Positions 19,724-34,003 are shown, numbered from the stretch's first letter. The stretch is 64,000 bases of DNA from Ruegeria atlantica (GCF_013033965.1 NZ_WQFE01000002.1:1-64000), one strand, 5' to 3'. The notes: generated from the sequence alone by a model not told the origin. A program made the numbers and translations.

Positions 19724-21727
19724 CTAGCCCGCCGCGACCCTTGGGCGTCCGCTGGCTTCGACTGTGATCATCGCTTCGACAAACACGTCCTGCGCTTCGA
19801 TGCGCGCGGTGCGGATGTCTCGGTCGACGACCACCCGGATATCTGCCGCCCCAGCCTGCCGCACTGCACCCTCGGCCTGTTTCCGCAATACAGATTCCAA
19901 TAGCGCCAGGGCCTTTTCGGATTCTGTGAAATCCTGCGGCCCTTCCTCCAGATGCACCCGATAGCGCCCCTCGGACGGGGACGTCACCGTGCCCGACCTG
20001 CGCAGAGTAAGCCGACCAACAACCGCGCCGATCGCATTGGCCACACCGGCATGCTCGGGCAGGATCATGCGGCAATGCAGCCGATCTCCAACGGCCGGGT
20101 AGTAACTTGGTGCCGATGCACCAAGGCCCACCACATCCACGTTCAGCGCGGCATCCAGCGCCAACAGTCCGCGATGCCGCGCCAGACCTTTTTGCGTCAA
20201 AACGTGCCGAGCCAAATCGGCCGACGAGATATCGAAACTCTCGGCTTCTTCCGCAAAAGCAGTCTCTAATAAGGTTAGAGACGTCTGCTCAGTCAACTGA
20301 TCCACGATCATCTGCGCCAATCGTTTCGGAGTCGCGGCCAACCGGTCACCTGTCCCCACGCGCTTGCGGGCCACGAGTTCCAATGCCTTGCGGGCCGCCT
20401 CTGCATCCCAAGCATCCAACCGGCCCAGAACATGGCTTGCATCCGACGGCGTCACACCCGAAACCTGAACGATACCGCGATCCACCAGTCGGGACAGGGC
20501 TCCGTTCTCCATGCGGGTGCGCAGCAAGTCACTTAGGGGCAAGACGTGCTCGCCCAGCCGCTCCAACAGGGCGTCCTCGCGCGCGCCCAGCCCATCGGCA
20601 TTGATACCCTGAACACGGCGGGCGAACCGTGTGTCATGTTCACCCACGGTCGTTGCACGAAGTTGCGTATCCAAAACGGCATGGACAATTTCCGGTGCTT
20701 CAGCAGCTATAAGCGAGACCGGCAGCACCCGGCGCGGACCCAGAAACACGCCGCCGCCCAGACCTTCAGTGACCACATGCACCTGACTGTCGCCACCCAA
20801 ACCATGGGTGCGCATTGCAACGGCCTCGACCATGGTGCGGAACCCGCCAACCCGCGCGCCTGCCAGGTCAATCGCGGGCTTTCCGTCCCGGATCAGCGCG
20901 ACATCGGTTGTCGTGCCGCCAATGTCAGAAACCAGCGCATTCTCGGCCCCCGTCAGCCAGCTTGCACCGACGATTGAAGCCGCAGGTCCGCTGAGGATCG
21001 TTTCGATCGGCCGCTCTCGTGCCTGTTCCGCGCTCATCAACGCGCCATCGCCGCGCACGACCATCATCGGCGCCGTGATGCCCAAATCAATCAACCGATC
21101 CTGCGCCCGCCCGATCAAACGGTCGATCATCCCGATCAGGCGCGCATTCAGAACGGCAGTCACTGCGCGCTTAGGACCATTCAACTTGGCCGACAACTGA
21201 TGCGAACATGTCACCGGAGCACCGGTTTTCTCGCCAATGATGCGCGCTGCCTCCAGCTCATGCGCCGGGTTCCGTGTGGCGAACTGTGCAGCCACTGCAA
21301 AACCGGAAACGTCCCGATGCGAATCCAGAAAGACCTCCAGTGCTTCGACATCCAGAGGCGCAGCCTCCCCCCCCGCGTGGCTGTGCCCGCCGCGGATCAC
21401 CAGCGCAGGATCTCCCTTCAGCGCATCCCGCAGTCCGTGTTTTTCAAGGTCCGTATCCTTGAACCCGATATACACCAACGCGACGCGCCCGCCCTGCCCT
21501 TCGACCAAAGCATTCGTCGCCAATGTAGTCGACAAGCACGCCATCGAGATTTGGTCCGGCGAAACCTGCGCCTGATCCAACACTGCCGAGATCGCCCGGC
21601 CCACACCAATGGCCAGATCGGTCCGTGTCGTCAGGGACTTGCCTGAGGCGATCACCTCTTTCTCATCCCGGACCAGTACCGCATCGGTGTAAGTTCCACC
21701 CGTATCCACCCCCAAAGCCAACGCCAT
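19724..21727 (-). CDS. Hydantoinase/oxoprolinase family protein (HyuA-like)
   Basis: A 667-residue protein of the hydantoinase A/N-methylhydantoinase A/5-oxoprolinase family, whose members ring-open hydantoin-type or related cyclic or keto compounds with ATP. Visible marks are the N-terminal LGVDTGGTYTDAV (ASKHA-type phosphate loop, residues 4-16) and SDIGGTTTDVALI in the middle, the second phosphate loop. Partner HyuB is usually adjacent, but none is present here. The ATG at 21727 has GGAG 7 bases upstream. The gene is convergent with msrA and 72 bp past queG on the same strand. The substrate is unknown. Confidence 0.87.
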   Translation of the reverse strand: MALALGVDTGGTYTDAVLVRDEKEVIASGKSLTTRTDLAIGVGRAISAVLDQAQVSPDQISMACLSTTLATNALVEGQGGRVALVYIGFKDTDLEKHGLRDALKGDPALVIRGGHSHAGGEAAPLDVEALEVFLDSHRDVSGFAVAAQFATRNPAHELEAARIIGEKTGAPVTCSHQLSAKLNGPKRAVTAVLNARLIGMIDRLIGRAQDRLIDLGITAPMMVVRGDGALMSAEQARERPIETILSGPAASIVGASWLTGAENALVSDIGGTTTDVALIRDGKPAIDLAGARVGGFRTMVEAVAMRTHGLGGDSQVHVVTEGLGGGVFLGPRRVLPVSLIAAEAPEIVHAVLDTQLRATTVGEHDTRFARRVQGINADGLGAREDALLERLGEHVLPLSDLLRTRMENGALSRLVDRGIVQVSGVTPSDASHVLGRLDAWDAEAARKALELVARKRVGTGDRLAATPKRLAQMIVDQLTEQTSLTLLETAFAEEAESFDISSADLARHVLTQKGLARHRGLLALDAALNVDVVGLGASAPSYYPAVGDRLHCRMILPEHAGVANAIGAVVGRLTLRRSGTVTSPSEGRYRVHLEEGPQDFTESEKALALLESVLRKQAEGAVRQAGAADIRVVVDRDIRTARIEAQDVFVEAMITVEASGRPRVAAG

Positions 21728-21799
21728 CGGGATCTCCTTCCTGTTCGCTGCCGATTGGTGTAGCGGTTTGGACCGACACGTCCAGCCTGTTTGCGTCAC

Positions 21800-22837
21800 T
21801 TACGACAAACGTTTGACCGCCCAGCGCGCCGCGTCCGCCACCGTTGCGTCTGGATCATCGGTAAGCGACTGCGCCACTGGCATCAGATCAGGCTGTTGCG
21901 AGTTGCCAATCGCGTACAAGACATTGCGCACAAACCGATCCCGACCGATCCGCTTGATGGGCGAGCCAGAAAATTTGGCCCGAAACGCCGCATCATCCAA
22001 CCCGGCCAGCTCGGCCAATGACGGTGCTTTCAAATCATCACGCGCGGCATAGCGCACATCGCTCACCGCGACGGCGAATTTGTTCCACGGACACGCGGCC
22101 AGGCAATCATCGCACCCATATATCCGATTTCCCAGCTTTTGGCGCAACTCTTCATCAACAGGGCCTTTATGTTCAATGGTCAGATATGAAATACAGCGCC
22201 GCGCGTCTAACTGATAGGGCGCGGGAAATGCATCTGTCGGACAGGAATCCAAACAGGCCCGGCAATTACCGCAGTGATCCGTTTCGGCCATGTCCACAGG
22301 CAGGTCCAACGTCGTAAAAACAGAGCCTATAAAGGCCCAATTTCCCCAATCGCGACTGACAAGGTTAGTGTGCTTTCCCTGCCAGCCCAGCCCTGCCGCA
22401 TGTCCCAAAGCCTTCTCCGGCACAGGCGCAGTATCAACAAAGACCTTTACCTCTCCACCAGCTTCCGAAATCAGCCAGCGCGCCAACCGCTTCAGCCGCT
22501 TCTTGACCAGATCGTGGTAATCCTTGTTTTGCGCATAAACAGAAATCGCCGCCTTGTCCGAGTGGTTCAGGATATCGGCCGGATCGTGATCGGGCGTATA
22601 ACTCTCGGCCAACATGATCACCGACCGCGCCCTGGGCCACAATGCAGCCGGATCGCCACGCCAATGGGACCGTTCGGCCATCCACGCCATCTGACCGTGA
22701 TACCCGGCCTCCAGAAACGCCTGAAGACGCGGCGGCACCTCGGGCACATCCCAAGGCCGACAGATGCGACAGGAAACAAACCCCTCGCTCAGTGCCTGCG
22801 CCACAAGCTTTTCTTTTAAACCTGATCCGTTCTTCAT
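21800..22837 (-). CDS. queG: Epoxyqueuosine reductase QueG
   Basis: Cobalamin- and iron-sulphur-dependent enzyme of the last step of queuosine synthesis in tRNA: epoxyqueuosine to queuosine. The 345-residue length is typical. Two ferredoxin-like [4Fe-4S] motifs are clear: [16 protein letters not shown] and [11 protein letters not shown]. The N-terminal part has the GYHGQMAWM segment, and [10 protein letters not shown] precedes the first cluster motif. A C-terminal HEAT-like part ([20 protein letters not shown]) follows. I use the ATG at 22837; a TTG upstream could add 12 residues. It sits between a GST gene and the HyuA-like gene on the same strand. Confidence 0.95.
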   Translation of the reverse strand: MKNGSGLKEKLVAQALSEGFVSCRICRPWDVPEVPPRLQAFLEAGYHGQMAWMAERSHWRGDPAALWPRARSVIMLAESYTPDHDPADILNHSDKAAISVYAQNKDYHDLVKKRLKRLARWLISEAGGEVKVFVDTAPVPEKALGHAAGLGWQGKHTNLVSRDWGNWAFIGSVFTTLDLPVDMAETDHCGNCRACLDSCPTDAFPAPYQLDARRCISYLTIEHKGPVDEELRQKLGNRIYGCDDCLAACPWNKFAVAVSDVRYAARDDLKAPSLAELAGLDDAAFRAKFSGSPIKRIGRDRFVRNVLYAIGNSQQPDLMPVAQSLTDDPDATVADAARWAVKRLS

Positions 22838-22882
22838 CTGGCCCAAAATACCTTCGGGGGTGAATTGGCCCAAGGGGCCAAG

Positions 22883-22901
22883 AGGGGGCAGACAGCCCCC
22901 T
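22883..22901 (-). terminator. Hairpin after the GST gene, weak terminator candidate
   Basis: AGGGGGC and GCCCCCT form a 7-bp stem with a 5-base loop just past the GST stop and before queG. There is no T tract on the minus strand, so it may be a weak terminator or an mRNA-stability hairpin. Confidence 0.35.
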
Positions 22902-22915
22902 ACACTCTCACCCTA

Positions 22916-23581
22916 TCAGAAATCCAGATCAGCGTAATGCGGTGGCGGTCGGAATCCAGGAACCTGATCCGCGAGAATTGACCGGAACGCAGGCCGCGAC
23001 TTGATCTTGGCATACCAGTCCTTGACCGCCTGAGAACGGTTCCAATCTACGTCTGAGATATAGTCCAGCGCAGACAGATGCGCGGCAGCGGCAAAATCAG
23101 CCAATGTCATCTGATCTCCTGCAAGCCAGCGCCGGTGATCCAGCAGCCAAGCCATGTAGTCCAGATGATATTTGATCGCCTTTGCACCCGCCTTGACGTT
23201 TTTGCTGTCGGGATAGCCCTGACCGGTCACCTTCTTGTTCACCCGCTCATACAACAGCTTCGAGGTGACCTCGTGATGAAACTTGTCATCAAACCAGCCC
23301 ACAAGACGCCGCACCTCGTATCGCGCTTCAGGTTTCTTTGGCATCAACGGAGGTTCAGGGCGGGTTTCTTCGATATATTCACAAATGGCCGCGCTTTCTG
23401 CCATAACCTGCCCATCCAGGCGCAACACCGGAACTTTTCCGGCCGGATTGCGGCGCAGGAAATCCGGATCCTGTTCCCAGTATCGTTCCTCGACCAGTTC
23501 AACTTCGATCTTCTTTTCCGCCAGCGACAGGCGCACCTTGCGGCAATACGGGGACAGGGGAACATGAAACAGACGCGCCAT
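22916..23581 (-). CDS. Glutathione S-transferase family protein
   Basis: A 221-residue protein with an N-terminal thioredoxin-fold GST domain (residues 1-80: ARLFHVPLSPYCRKVRLSLAEK, then AGKVPVL and ESAAICEYIEE) and a helical C-terminal domain. The SPYCRK segment places a cysteine or serine at the usual active-site position. Its substrate is unknown. The ATG at 23581 is chosen by homology to the family's normal N-terminus; about 98 extra upstream residues in the open frame overlap the mtgA gene and are not expected to be translated. Confidence 0.92.
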   Translation of the reverse strand: MARLFHVPLSPYCRKVRLSLAEKKIEVELVEERYWEQDPDFLRRNPAGKVPVLRLDGQVMAESAAICEYIEETRPEPPLMPKKPEARYEVRRLVGWFDDKFHHEVTSKLLYERVNKKVTGQGYPDSKNVKAGAKAIKYHLDYMAWLLDHRRWLAGDQMTLADFAAAAHLSALDYISDVDWNRSQAVKDWYAKIKSRPAFRSILADQVPGFRPPPHYADLDF

Positions 23582-23639
23582 GGGCTTCCAATCGAACCAG
23601 TGAATACCCCCCAGCTTTAGCCTTGAGGGGCATAGGGTT

Positions 23640-24374
23640 TCAATCCTCGAAACAATCCGCGCGACCATCTGCGCGGATGGTGGCCGCTCCGTCCAGGATG
23701 GATGCCGCACGTCTGCGGGTCCGAACCGACGGGTCTGTGACGGATCGGTTGCGGGGCGAGGGCAGGATCGCCGCCAGCCGGGCCGCCTGAACAGGCGACA
23801 TCTTAGCCGCGCTGGTCCCGTAATACCGCTGTGCCGCGGCTTCGACCCCAAAAACCCCCTGACCGGTTTCGGCAACGTTCAGATATACTTCGAGGATTCG
23901 CTGCTTGCTCCAGAAGATTTCGACGACTGGTGTAATCGACGTTTCAAGCGCTTTGCGCACCCAGCTGCGGCCCTGCCACAAGAACACGTTCTTCACGACT
24001 TGTTGCGTGATGGTCGAGGCCCCCCGGCTGCCACCGTCTTCCAGCGCATCGCGGATGGCCTCAACGTCAAAGCCCCAATGCAGGCAGAAATTCGCATCCT
24101 CCGCTGCGACGGCGGATCGGGCCATGATCGGCGCAATCTGTTCCATAGGCACCCAGTCGCGCTCGACCTTGCCCAGCCTGCGCCATTCCGACCAGATCGT
24201 ATGGGTCACCGGCGGGTTGACCACCGAATAGAGAAGGACCAACCCCAATATAAGCGCCACGGCGCCCAAAGCGACCCGTGTCACCCAACGGCGAATCCGC
24301 GGGATCAATTGTGATTTTGTTTTTGACGCTCTGCCTTTTTTTCTGCTCGGCTTGCGCGCTGCTTGTCTTGCCAT
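23640..24374 (-). CDS. mtgA: Monofunctional peptidoglycan transglycosylase MtgA
   Basis: Membrane-anchored glycosyltransferase of family GT51 that polymerises lipid II into glycan strands. The 244-residue protein has a basic N-terminus, one transmembrane helix (about residues 33-50) and a periplasmic GT51 domain. Catalytic glutamate is in AAEDANFCLHWGFD, and the motifs GGSRGASTITQQVVKN, RKALETSITPVVEIFWSKQRILEVYLN and GVFGVEAAAQRYYG are all intact. No transpeptidase domain follows, as expected for MtgA. It lies between GST and the Hint-domain gene, all on the same strand. Confidence 0.96.
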   Translation of the reverse strand: MARQAARKPSRKKGRASKTKSQLIPRIRRWVTRVALGAVALILGLVLLYSVVNPPVTHTIWSEWRRLGKVERDWVPMEQIAPIMARSAVAAEDANFCLHWGFDVEAIRDALEDGGSRGASTITQQVVKNVFLWQGRSWVRKALETSITPVVEIFWSKQRILEVYLNVAETGQGVFGVEAAAQRYYGTSAAKMSPVQAARLAAILPSPRNRSVTDPSVRTRRRAASILDGAATIRADGRADCFED

Positions 24375-24413
24375 TCTGTTGCTATACGACGCGGCGAACG
24401 AGTTTGGAACGGT

Positions 24414-25373
24414 TTATGTCACGATGGCGCGCCCTTCGCGCGGATGAACCACCGGACGCGCTGTTTTCGGCAAGGCCGGGTTTCGCCGAGAAAGCTCGGG
24501 GAACAGCCTCAAAACCTCGGCGCGCACGTCCCTGTCCGACTGCGAGATTGCGTGACCAAGATAATAACTTTCGCTTTTGGCCCCGTTTGCGATGACGATT
24601 TCATGTTGTGCAAACAACAGGTGGATATAGTCGACCTGCCCACCCTCGACACGAGTCACGGTCTTGCCGTTCACCAGACAATGCGCTGCGACCAGAACCT
24701 CGGGGTGGCCGAACAAATATGGCGCCCGCCAATCTTCGACCAGCATCCTGTGCTGCGGAGAAACGGTCAGAGGCGCATTCAACCCCAGTACGCCTGCGTC
24801 GAACCGGATCGGGGCCAATTTTCCTTGGGCTTCAACCGTGGTGCGGCCGATCCATTGCAGCTCTTGCGGGCCGTGATCGGCAGTGGAAACCAGATCACCA
24901 GGCTTTAGTTCTTCGACAAGGCGCGGACCATCCGGTGTGTCGATCAGGGTTCCGGGCGTAAAGCAGGGTGGCCCAAGATCACCCCCCGCAATATCGACCG
25001 AACCAAACCCGTTGGGATCACCGAAATCGTCGCTGACATCCGTGAAGGACGAGCTGACAAACGTTCCATTCTCTAGGACCTGATTGCCATTGGGCGTAAA
25101 GACCCGGCGCCCATCGGCGAGGTAGAATGTGACCCCTGTATAGGTCACCTGAGTCCCGTTACTCAGTTCGATCGTCACCATATCATTGAAGAACGTCGAC
25201 GTGATGTCAGACCCATCGACCGAGTCGCCGTTCAACCGGTTGATCAGCCCGTTGTCATTCTGATCCACGATATCCAGAGACTGGACTGTCAGTGGCGTTC
25301 CAACAACCGTGCCGTTGTTACCGGGGTTCGCCGGATCCAACTCAAAGAACTGATCTTTATAGGTCGTGGGCAT
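24414..25373 (-). CDS. Hint-domain (hedgehog/intein-like) protein
   Basis: A 319-residue protein. Residues 1-130 form an acidic, Asn/Asp/Gly-rich beta-type region (DQNDNGLINRLNGDSVDGSD). A Hint-type domain then starts at Cys137 (PPCFTPGTLIDTPDGPRLVEELKPGDLV) and includes QELQWIGRTTV, PLTVSPQHRMLV and the end segment with YIHLLFAQHEIVIANG. This is the Hint_2 type common in secreted repeat proteins of Rhodobacteraceae, where the domain may self-cleave at the cysteine. No signal peptide is seen, so a type I secretion route is possible but unproven. The true role is unknown. Confidence 0.82.
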   Translation of the reverse strand: MPTTYKDQFFELDPANPGNNGTVVGTPLTVQSLDIVDQNDNGLINRLNGDSVDGSDITSTFFNDMVTIELSNGTQVTYTGVTFYLADGRRVFTPNGNQVLENGTFVSSSFTDVSDDFGDPNGFGSVDIAGGDLGPPCFTPGTLIDTPDGPRLVEELKPGDLVSTADHGPQELQWIGRTTVEAQGKLAPIRFDAGVLGLNAPLTVSPQHRMLVEDWRAPYLFGHPEVLVAAHCLVNGKTVTRVEGGQVDYIHLLFAQHEIVIANGAKSESYYLGHAISQSDRDVRAEVLRLFPELSRRNPALPKTARPVVHPREGRAIVT

Positions 25374-25505
25374 ACGCCTGCTCCCGCCTGCTCATCTCTC
25401 TGGGACGCAGTGTGGCTGCAAATCCCGAGAAATTTATGGCATTAGCTAGGCGCGATCTGCGTGAAAACGCAATAAACACGCGATATTTGTCAAAAATTGA
25501 TGAAG

Positions 25506-25538
25506 CCCGCGTGTTTCTGGTAACACGCGGGTTTCTTT
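25506..25538 (-). terminator. Hairpin terminator downstream of gltB
   Basis: A perfect 10-bp stem, CCCGCGTGTT (25506-25515) with AACACGCGGG (25522-25531), lies 23 bp past the gltB stop. The minus-strand exit reads CTTCATCAATTTTT, while the plus-strand exit has TTTCTTT, so it could act in both directions. Confidence 0.7.
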
Positions 25539-25560
25539 GATCAGGGGTCCTCGGGATCGC

Positions 25561-30089
<4,529 letters not shown>

Positions 30090-30093
<4 letters not shown>

Positions 30094-30524
30094 TGGCTGT
30101 CTCCTTCTTCCGGCAGGGCATACATGGCTTCGACCTCAGCTTTGGTCATCTGCCGGCGTTCGCCTGCGAACGCGTACCCATCGGGTTTTTTGTCGATATA
30201 TAGTTCAAGTTTCAGCGGGTTGCCGGTGTCTTCGAAAAGACCGGCAGCCATTTGCGTTTGTCCATGCATCTCGCCCGGCAAAGTAATCCGGTACCACAGC
30301 GTCGAACCGCAGTCTGAGCAAAATGCCCGCTCGGCCCAATCCGAAGACGTGTAAGTCTTTACCGGCCCCAATGCGGCATAGCCGGGCTCGGCCTCGAAGG
30401 TCACCAGCATCGAACTGGTCCAGCGACGGCATTGGTCACAATGGCACGCACCCAGCGAATCCCGCGCCGGGGTTGCGGTCACTGTGACCGCGCCACACAT
30501 GCATTGACCTTGCAATTCGGGCAT
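30090..30524 (-). CDS. GFA-family zinc protein (Gfa-like/CENP-V fold)
   Basis: A 144-residue protein of the GFA (glutathione-dependent formaldehyde-activating enzyme-like) family. Cysteines that bind zinc are visible: C8 and C10 in CMCGAVTV, C27, C29 and C32 in GACHCDQCRRW, and the pair in FCSDCGSTLWYR. The family has mixed roles, and function cannot be told from sequence. The gene sits between gltD and gltB and overlaps gltB by 4 bp, so it is co-translated with glutamate synthase. That placement is unusual. Confidence 0.85.
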
Positions 30525-30551
30525 CAGACCCTCCTGTCGCTGGGCATTAGG

Positions 30552-31985
30552 TTACTCGGCAGCAATGGCGGCCTTGGCGTTGAAACGGTCGATGATCGCG
30601 TCAGCACAATCGCGACCGTCGCGGATCGCCCAGACCACCAGCGACGCGCCGCGGACGATATCGCCAATGGCATAGACGCCGTCCATCTCGGTCTCGCCAG
30701 TCTGGAACGCCGCCTTGACGGTGCCCCAACGCGTGACGGGCAGGTCGGGCTGACCGAACAGGGTGGGCAGGTCTTCAGGCTCAAAGCCCAGCGCCTTGAT
30801 CACCAGATCGGCATCTTCGACATAATCCGCACCTTCGATCACCTCAGGTGCTTGACGACCTGTCGCATCGGGCTGTCCCAGGCGCATCTTCTGCACCATC
30901 ACACCCGCAACGGATTCGTCGCCGGTAAAGCCTTTGGGCGCGCTGAGCCATTCGAACACCACGCCCTCTTCTTCGGCGTTTTGGGTTTCGCGCTGCGAGC
31001 CCGGCATGTTTGCGCGGTCCCGGCGATAGAGGCATTTGACGGACGTCGCTCCCTGACGGATCGAGGTTCGCACACAGTCCATCGCTGTATCACCACCGCC
31101 GATCACGACGACCTTTTTGCCTTCGGCATTCAGGCGGCCATTGTCGAAATCCTCGACCACGTCACCAAAGCTTTTGCGGTTCGAGGCGGTCAGAAAGTCG
31201 ATGGCTTTTTCAATACCGTTCAACCCGCTGCCCGGCATCGACAGATCGCGCGACTTATAAACACCGGTCGCGATGATCACCGCATCATGCTTGGCGCGGA
31301 TTTCATCGAATTTGGCGGCATCAACATCGCAGTTCAGCACGAACTCGACCCCACCATCGGCCAGCAGATCATTGCGGCGCTGTACAATGTCCTTTTCCAG
31401 TTTGAAGCCCGGAATGCCGTACATCAGCAAACCACCTGCACGATCATAGCGATCATAGACGGTGACCTGAATGCCCGCGCGGCGCAACATGTCCGCAGCG
31501 GCAAGGCCTCCGGGGCCGCCACCGATGATTCCAACACTTTCGCTGCGTTCAGATCCCGGAGCGACCGGTTTCACCCAGCCTTTGTCCCACGCGGTATCGG
31601 TGATGTATTTCTCAATCGTGCCAATAGTGACAGTGCCATGGCCCGATTGCTCGATCACGCAGTTGCCCTCGCACAGGCGGTCCTGCGGGCAAATACGTCC
31701 GCAAATCTCGGGGAACGTGTTGGTGGCCTGGCTGGTCTGATAGGCTTCTTCCAGCCGACCTGTCGCCGTCAGGTGCAGCCAATCAGGGATGTTGTTGTGC
31801 AACGGGCAATGCGACTGACAATATGGAACACCACATTGGCTGCACCGGCTGGCTTGTTCCCTGGCCTTCTCTGCTGCGAATTCGGCATAGATTTCATCAA
31901 AATCTTCTCTGCGGTCTTCTGCAGCACGCTTTTCGGGCATGACACGGTCGATCTGCACAAATTTCAGCATCGGTTGCTTGGCCAC
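30552..31985 (-). CDS. gltD: Glutamate synthase small subunit GltD
   Basis: The FAD- and NADPH-binding small subunit of glutamate synthase, which passes electrons to GltB. The 477-residue protein starts with a ferredoxin-like domain whose cysteines lie in CSQCGVPYCQSHCPLHNN and ICGRICPQDRLCEGNC. The FAD-binding Rossmann loop is VGIIGGGPGGLAAADML, and the NADPH loop is VVVIGGGDTAMDC. The start is a GTG at 31985 with GGAG 8 bases upstream; an internal ATG at 31970 is an alternative. It is followed after 27 bp by the GFA gene, then gltB. Confidence 0.97.
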   Translation of the reverse strand: MAKQPMLKFVQIDRVMPEKRAAEDRREDFDEIYAEFAAEKAREQASRCSQCGVPYCQSHCPLHNNIPDWLHLTATGRLEEAYQTSQATNTFPEICGRICPQDRLCEGNCVIEQSGHGTVTIGTIEKYITDTAWDKGWVKPVAPGSERSESVGIIGGGPGGLAAADMLRRAGIQVTVYDRYDRAGGLLMYGIPGFKLEKDIVQRRNDLLADGGVEFVLNCDVDAAKFDEIRAKHDAVIIATGVYKSRDLSMPGSGLNGIEKAIDFLTASNRKSFGDVVEDFDNGRLNAEGKKVVVIGGGDTAMDCVRTSIRQGATSVKCLYRRDRANMPGSQRETQNAEEEGVVFEWLSAPKGFTGDESVAGVMVQKMRLGQPDATGRQAPEVIEGADYVEDADLVIKALGFEPEDLPTLFGQPDLPVTRWGTVKAAFQTGETEMDGVYAIGDIVRGASLVVWAIRDGRDCADAIIDRFNAKAAIAAE

Positions 31986-32215
31986 GGGTCAAACTCCATG
32001 AATTGGCTTGGTCGGGTCTCTTTAAGAGATGCAATGTAGGATTAAAAGTCAACTGTACTGACCTAGTTTGAAAAAAATACTCGAAATCAGTTGCTGGCTT
32101 GAAAATAGATGCGATTTTTAGTTCCGATTCGGACCTATATGCGCGCTTTCCTTTTTCTCGGCACGCTTATACCCATTGAACCAAACAAAGGCGTGACCAC
32201 AACGCGGCGGGGTAG

Positions 32216-33019
32216 ATGAGTCTTTTTCAGTTGATTCTTGCGGCGATTATTCAGGGTATCACCGAATTTTTGCCGATCTCTTCCTCTGGTCATTTGATCC
32301 TGTTGCCCAGCCTGACCGGGCTGGACGATCAAGGGTTGGCTATCGATGTGGCCGTGCATGTGGGCACTTTGGGTGCCGTGATTCTGTATTTCTGGTCGGA
32401 TGTGAAACAGGCCGTGGCCGGCCTTCCCCGGGCATTGACAGGCCGGGCCGACACACCACAGGCGCAACTGGCCACGGGTCTGATAATCGCTACGATTCCC
32501 ACCGTGATTGTTGGGGCCATTCTGTTCCGAACCGGCTTGATCGATGTGTTCCGGTCAATGGCTGTCATCGGCTGGACGATGTTGGGGTTCGGACTGGTGC
32601 TGTATTGGGCGGATCAGAAAGGTCCGCAAACCAAGGAAGCAAGCGAATGGGGTCTGCGCGATGCGGTGATCATGGGGTTGTGGCAGGTTCTCGCCCTGAT
32701 ACCGGGTACGTCCCGATCAGGCATCACCATCACGGGCGCACGTCAACTGGGCTACACGCGCGAAGACGGCGCGCGCATTGCAATGCTGATGTCGATCCCA
32801 ACTATTCTGGCCTCGGGCGCACTACTGTCGGTTGACGTGATCCGCCAAGCAGATGCCCAATTGGCCCGCGACGGAGCAATTGCAGCATTCTTTGCCTTTA
32901 TCTCGGCTCTATTGGCCCTGTCCTTGATGATGCGACTGCTGCGCAGCGTCAGTTTCACGCCTTATGTCATCTACCGCGTGATCCTGGGCGCGATCCTGCT
33001 GGTGATCGCCTACAGCTGA
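32216..33019 (+). CDS. uppP: Undecaprenyl-diphosphatase UppP
   Basis: Inner-membrane enzyme that dephosphorylates undecaprenyl diphosphate and so recycles the lipid carrier for cell-wall synthesis. The 267-residue protein has about eight hydrophobic helices. The two signature motifs are present: GITEFLPISSSGHL (residues 14-27), which carries the catalytic glutamate/serine patch, and the PGTSRSGITITG block near residue 163. It is divergent from gltD across 230 bp that contain no recognisable RNA or gene. Its stop abuts that of the convergent NDUFA9-like gene. Confidence 0.97.
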   Translation: MSLFQLILAAIIQGITEFLPISSSGHLILLPSLTGLDDQGLAIDVAVHVGTLGAVILYFWSDVKQAVAGLPRALTGRADTPQAQLATGLIIATIPTVIVGAILFRTGLIDVFRSMAVIGWTMLGFGLVLYWADQKGPQTKEASEWGLRDAVIMGLWQVLALIPGTSRSGITITGARQLGYTREDGARIAMLMSIPTILASGALLSVDVIRQADAQLARDGAIAAFFAFISALLALSLMMRLLRSVSFTPYVIYRVILGAILLVIAYS

Positions 33020-34003
33020 TCAGGTTCGCAGGTTGCTGGCCGAGTTCTGAATGTCGTCGTACTGACCTGACGGACGGAACTTCCACAGGTAGTCCGGCAG
33101 CACCGATTCCAGCGTCGCGGGCTCGATCCCAAGATCCGCAAACCCCTTGGCCCCAACGGACACAACATTGTCGCGGCGCAGGTTTTTTAGCTGATCGCGG
33201 GTCAGGATATGGTTCGGGAACAACTGGAAGCTGGCGAATTTCACGATGTCCAGAACGCCCGCCATGACACGGGCCGCAAAGAAGGGCATTCCGATGATCA
33301 CACGACGGCGATGAATCACGTCCAGCATCTGCTGCATCAACGCGCGAAAGGTTTTGACCTCGGGCCCGCCCAGCTCATAAACACCAGGCTCAGCGTGTCC
33401 AAGCACGCCCTGAACCGCTGCCTTGGCCACATCATCCACATAAACCGGTTGGAATTTGGCTTCGGCTCCAACCAGCGGCAGAAATGGGCCCATCCGGGTC
33501 ATTCCGGCAAAACGGTTGAAGAACTGATCTTCGGTTCCGAAAATGACGGACGGCCGCAGGATCGTTGCGTCCGGCATATGGGTCAGCACACCGGCCTCTC
33601 CATGCGCCTTGGTCCGCGAGTACGCGCTGTCGGACTCCGCGTCCGCTCCGATGGCTGAGATATGCACCATGCGCTTGATGCCATGTTCGGCAGCAAGCCG
33701 TGCGATCCGCTCGGCCCCGTCGGCCTGTACAGCGTCGAAAGCATTCTTGCCCAGTTCATTCAGAACACCGACGCAGTTCACCACCGCGTCTGCCCCGTGC
33801 ATCGCAGCCGCGACCGAGGCATCATCACGAATATTGCACAAAATGGGTTCGACTTGCCCGACAACGCCATACGTTTTGACAAACATCGCCTCATTCGGAC
33901 GCCGGACCGCCACCCGGACCCGCCATCCTTCATTCGCCATGCGCCGCGTAATATACCGACCGACAAATCCCGATCCGCCATAAATCGTGACCATTTTCGA
34001 CAT
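33020..34003 (-). CDS. NDUFA9-like NAD(P)-binding protein
   Basis: A 327-residue atypical SDR of the complex I NDUFA9 subunit family, as annotated in many alphaproteobacteria. The Rossmann loop is VTIYGGSGFVGRYI at residues 4-17. Segments VVNCVGVLNELGKNAF, HISAIGAD and YSRTKAHGE follow, with the usual SDR tyrosine/lysine area. Such proteins are complex I associated in mitochondria; in bacteria the role is unclear. It is convergent with uppP and lies upstream of, and divergent from, the tRNA-Leu gene. Confidence 0.87.
   Translation of the reverse strand: MSKMVTIYGGSGFVGRYITRRMANEGWRVRVAVRRPNEAMFVKTYGVVGQVEPILCNIRDDASVAAAMHGADAVVNCVGVLNELGKNAFDAVQADGAERIARLAAEHGIKRMVHISAIGADAESDSAYSRTKAHGEAGVLTHMPDATILRPSVIFGTEDQFFNRFAGMTRMGPFLPLVGAEAKFQPVYVDDVAKAAVQGVLGHAEPGVYELGGPEVKTFRALMQQMLDVIHRRRVIIGMPFFAARVMAGVLDIVKFASFQLFPNHILTRDQLKNLRRDNVVSVGAKGFADLGIEPATLESVLPDYLWKFRPSGQYDDIQNSASNLRT

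Noticed and set aside
23582..23875. Upstream extension of the GST frame
   Set aside because: Runs antiparallel in frame through the mtgA 3' end, with Arg/Pro-rich shadow sequence; GST domain begins at 23581.
30432..32039. 535-codon open frame antisense to gltD
   Set aside because: High-GC codon bias leaves the opposite strand open; gltD is unmistakable and no domain is seen in the antisense product.
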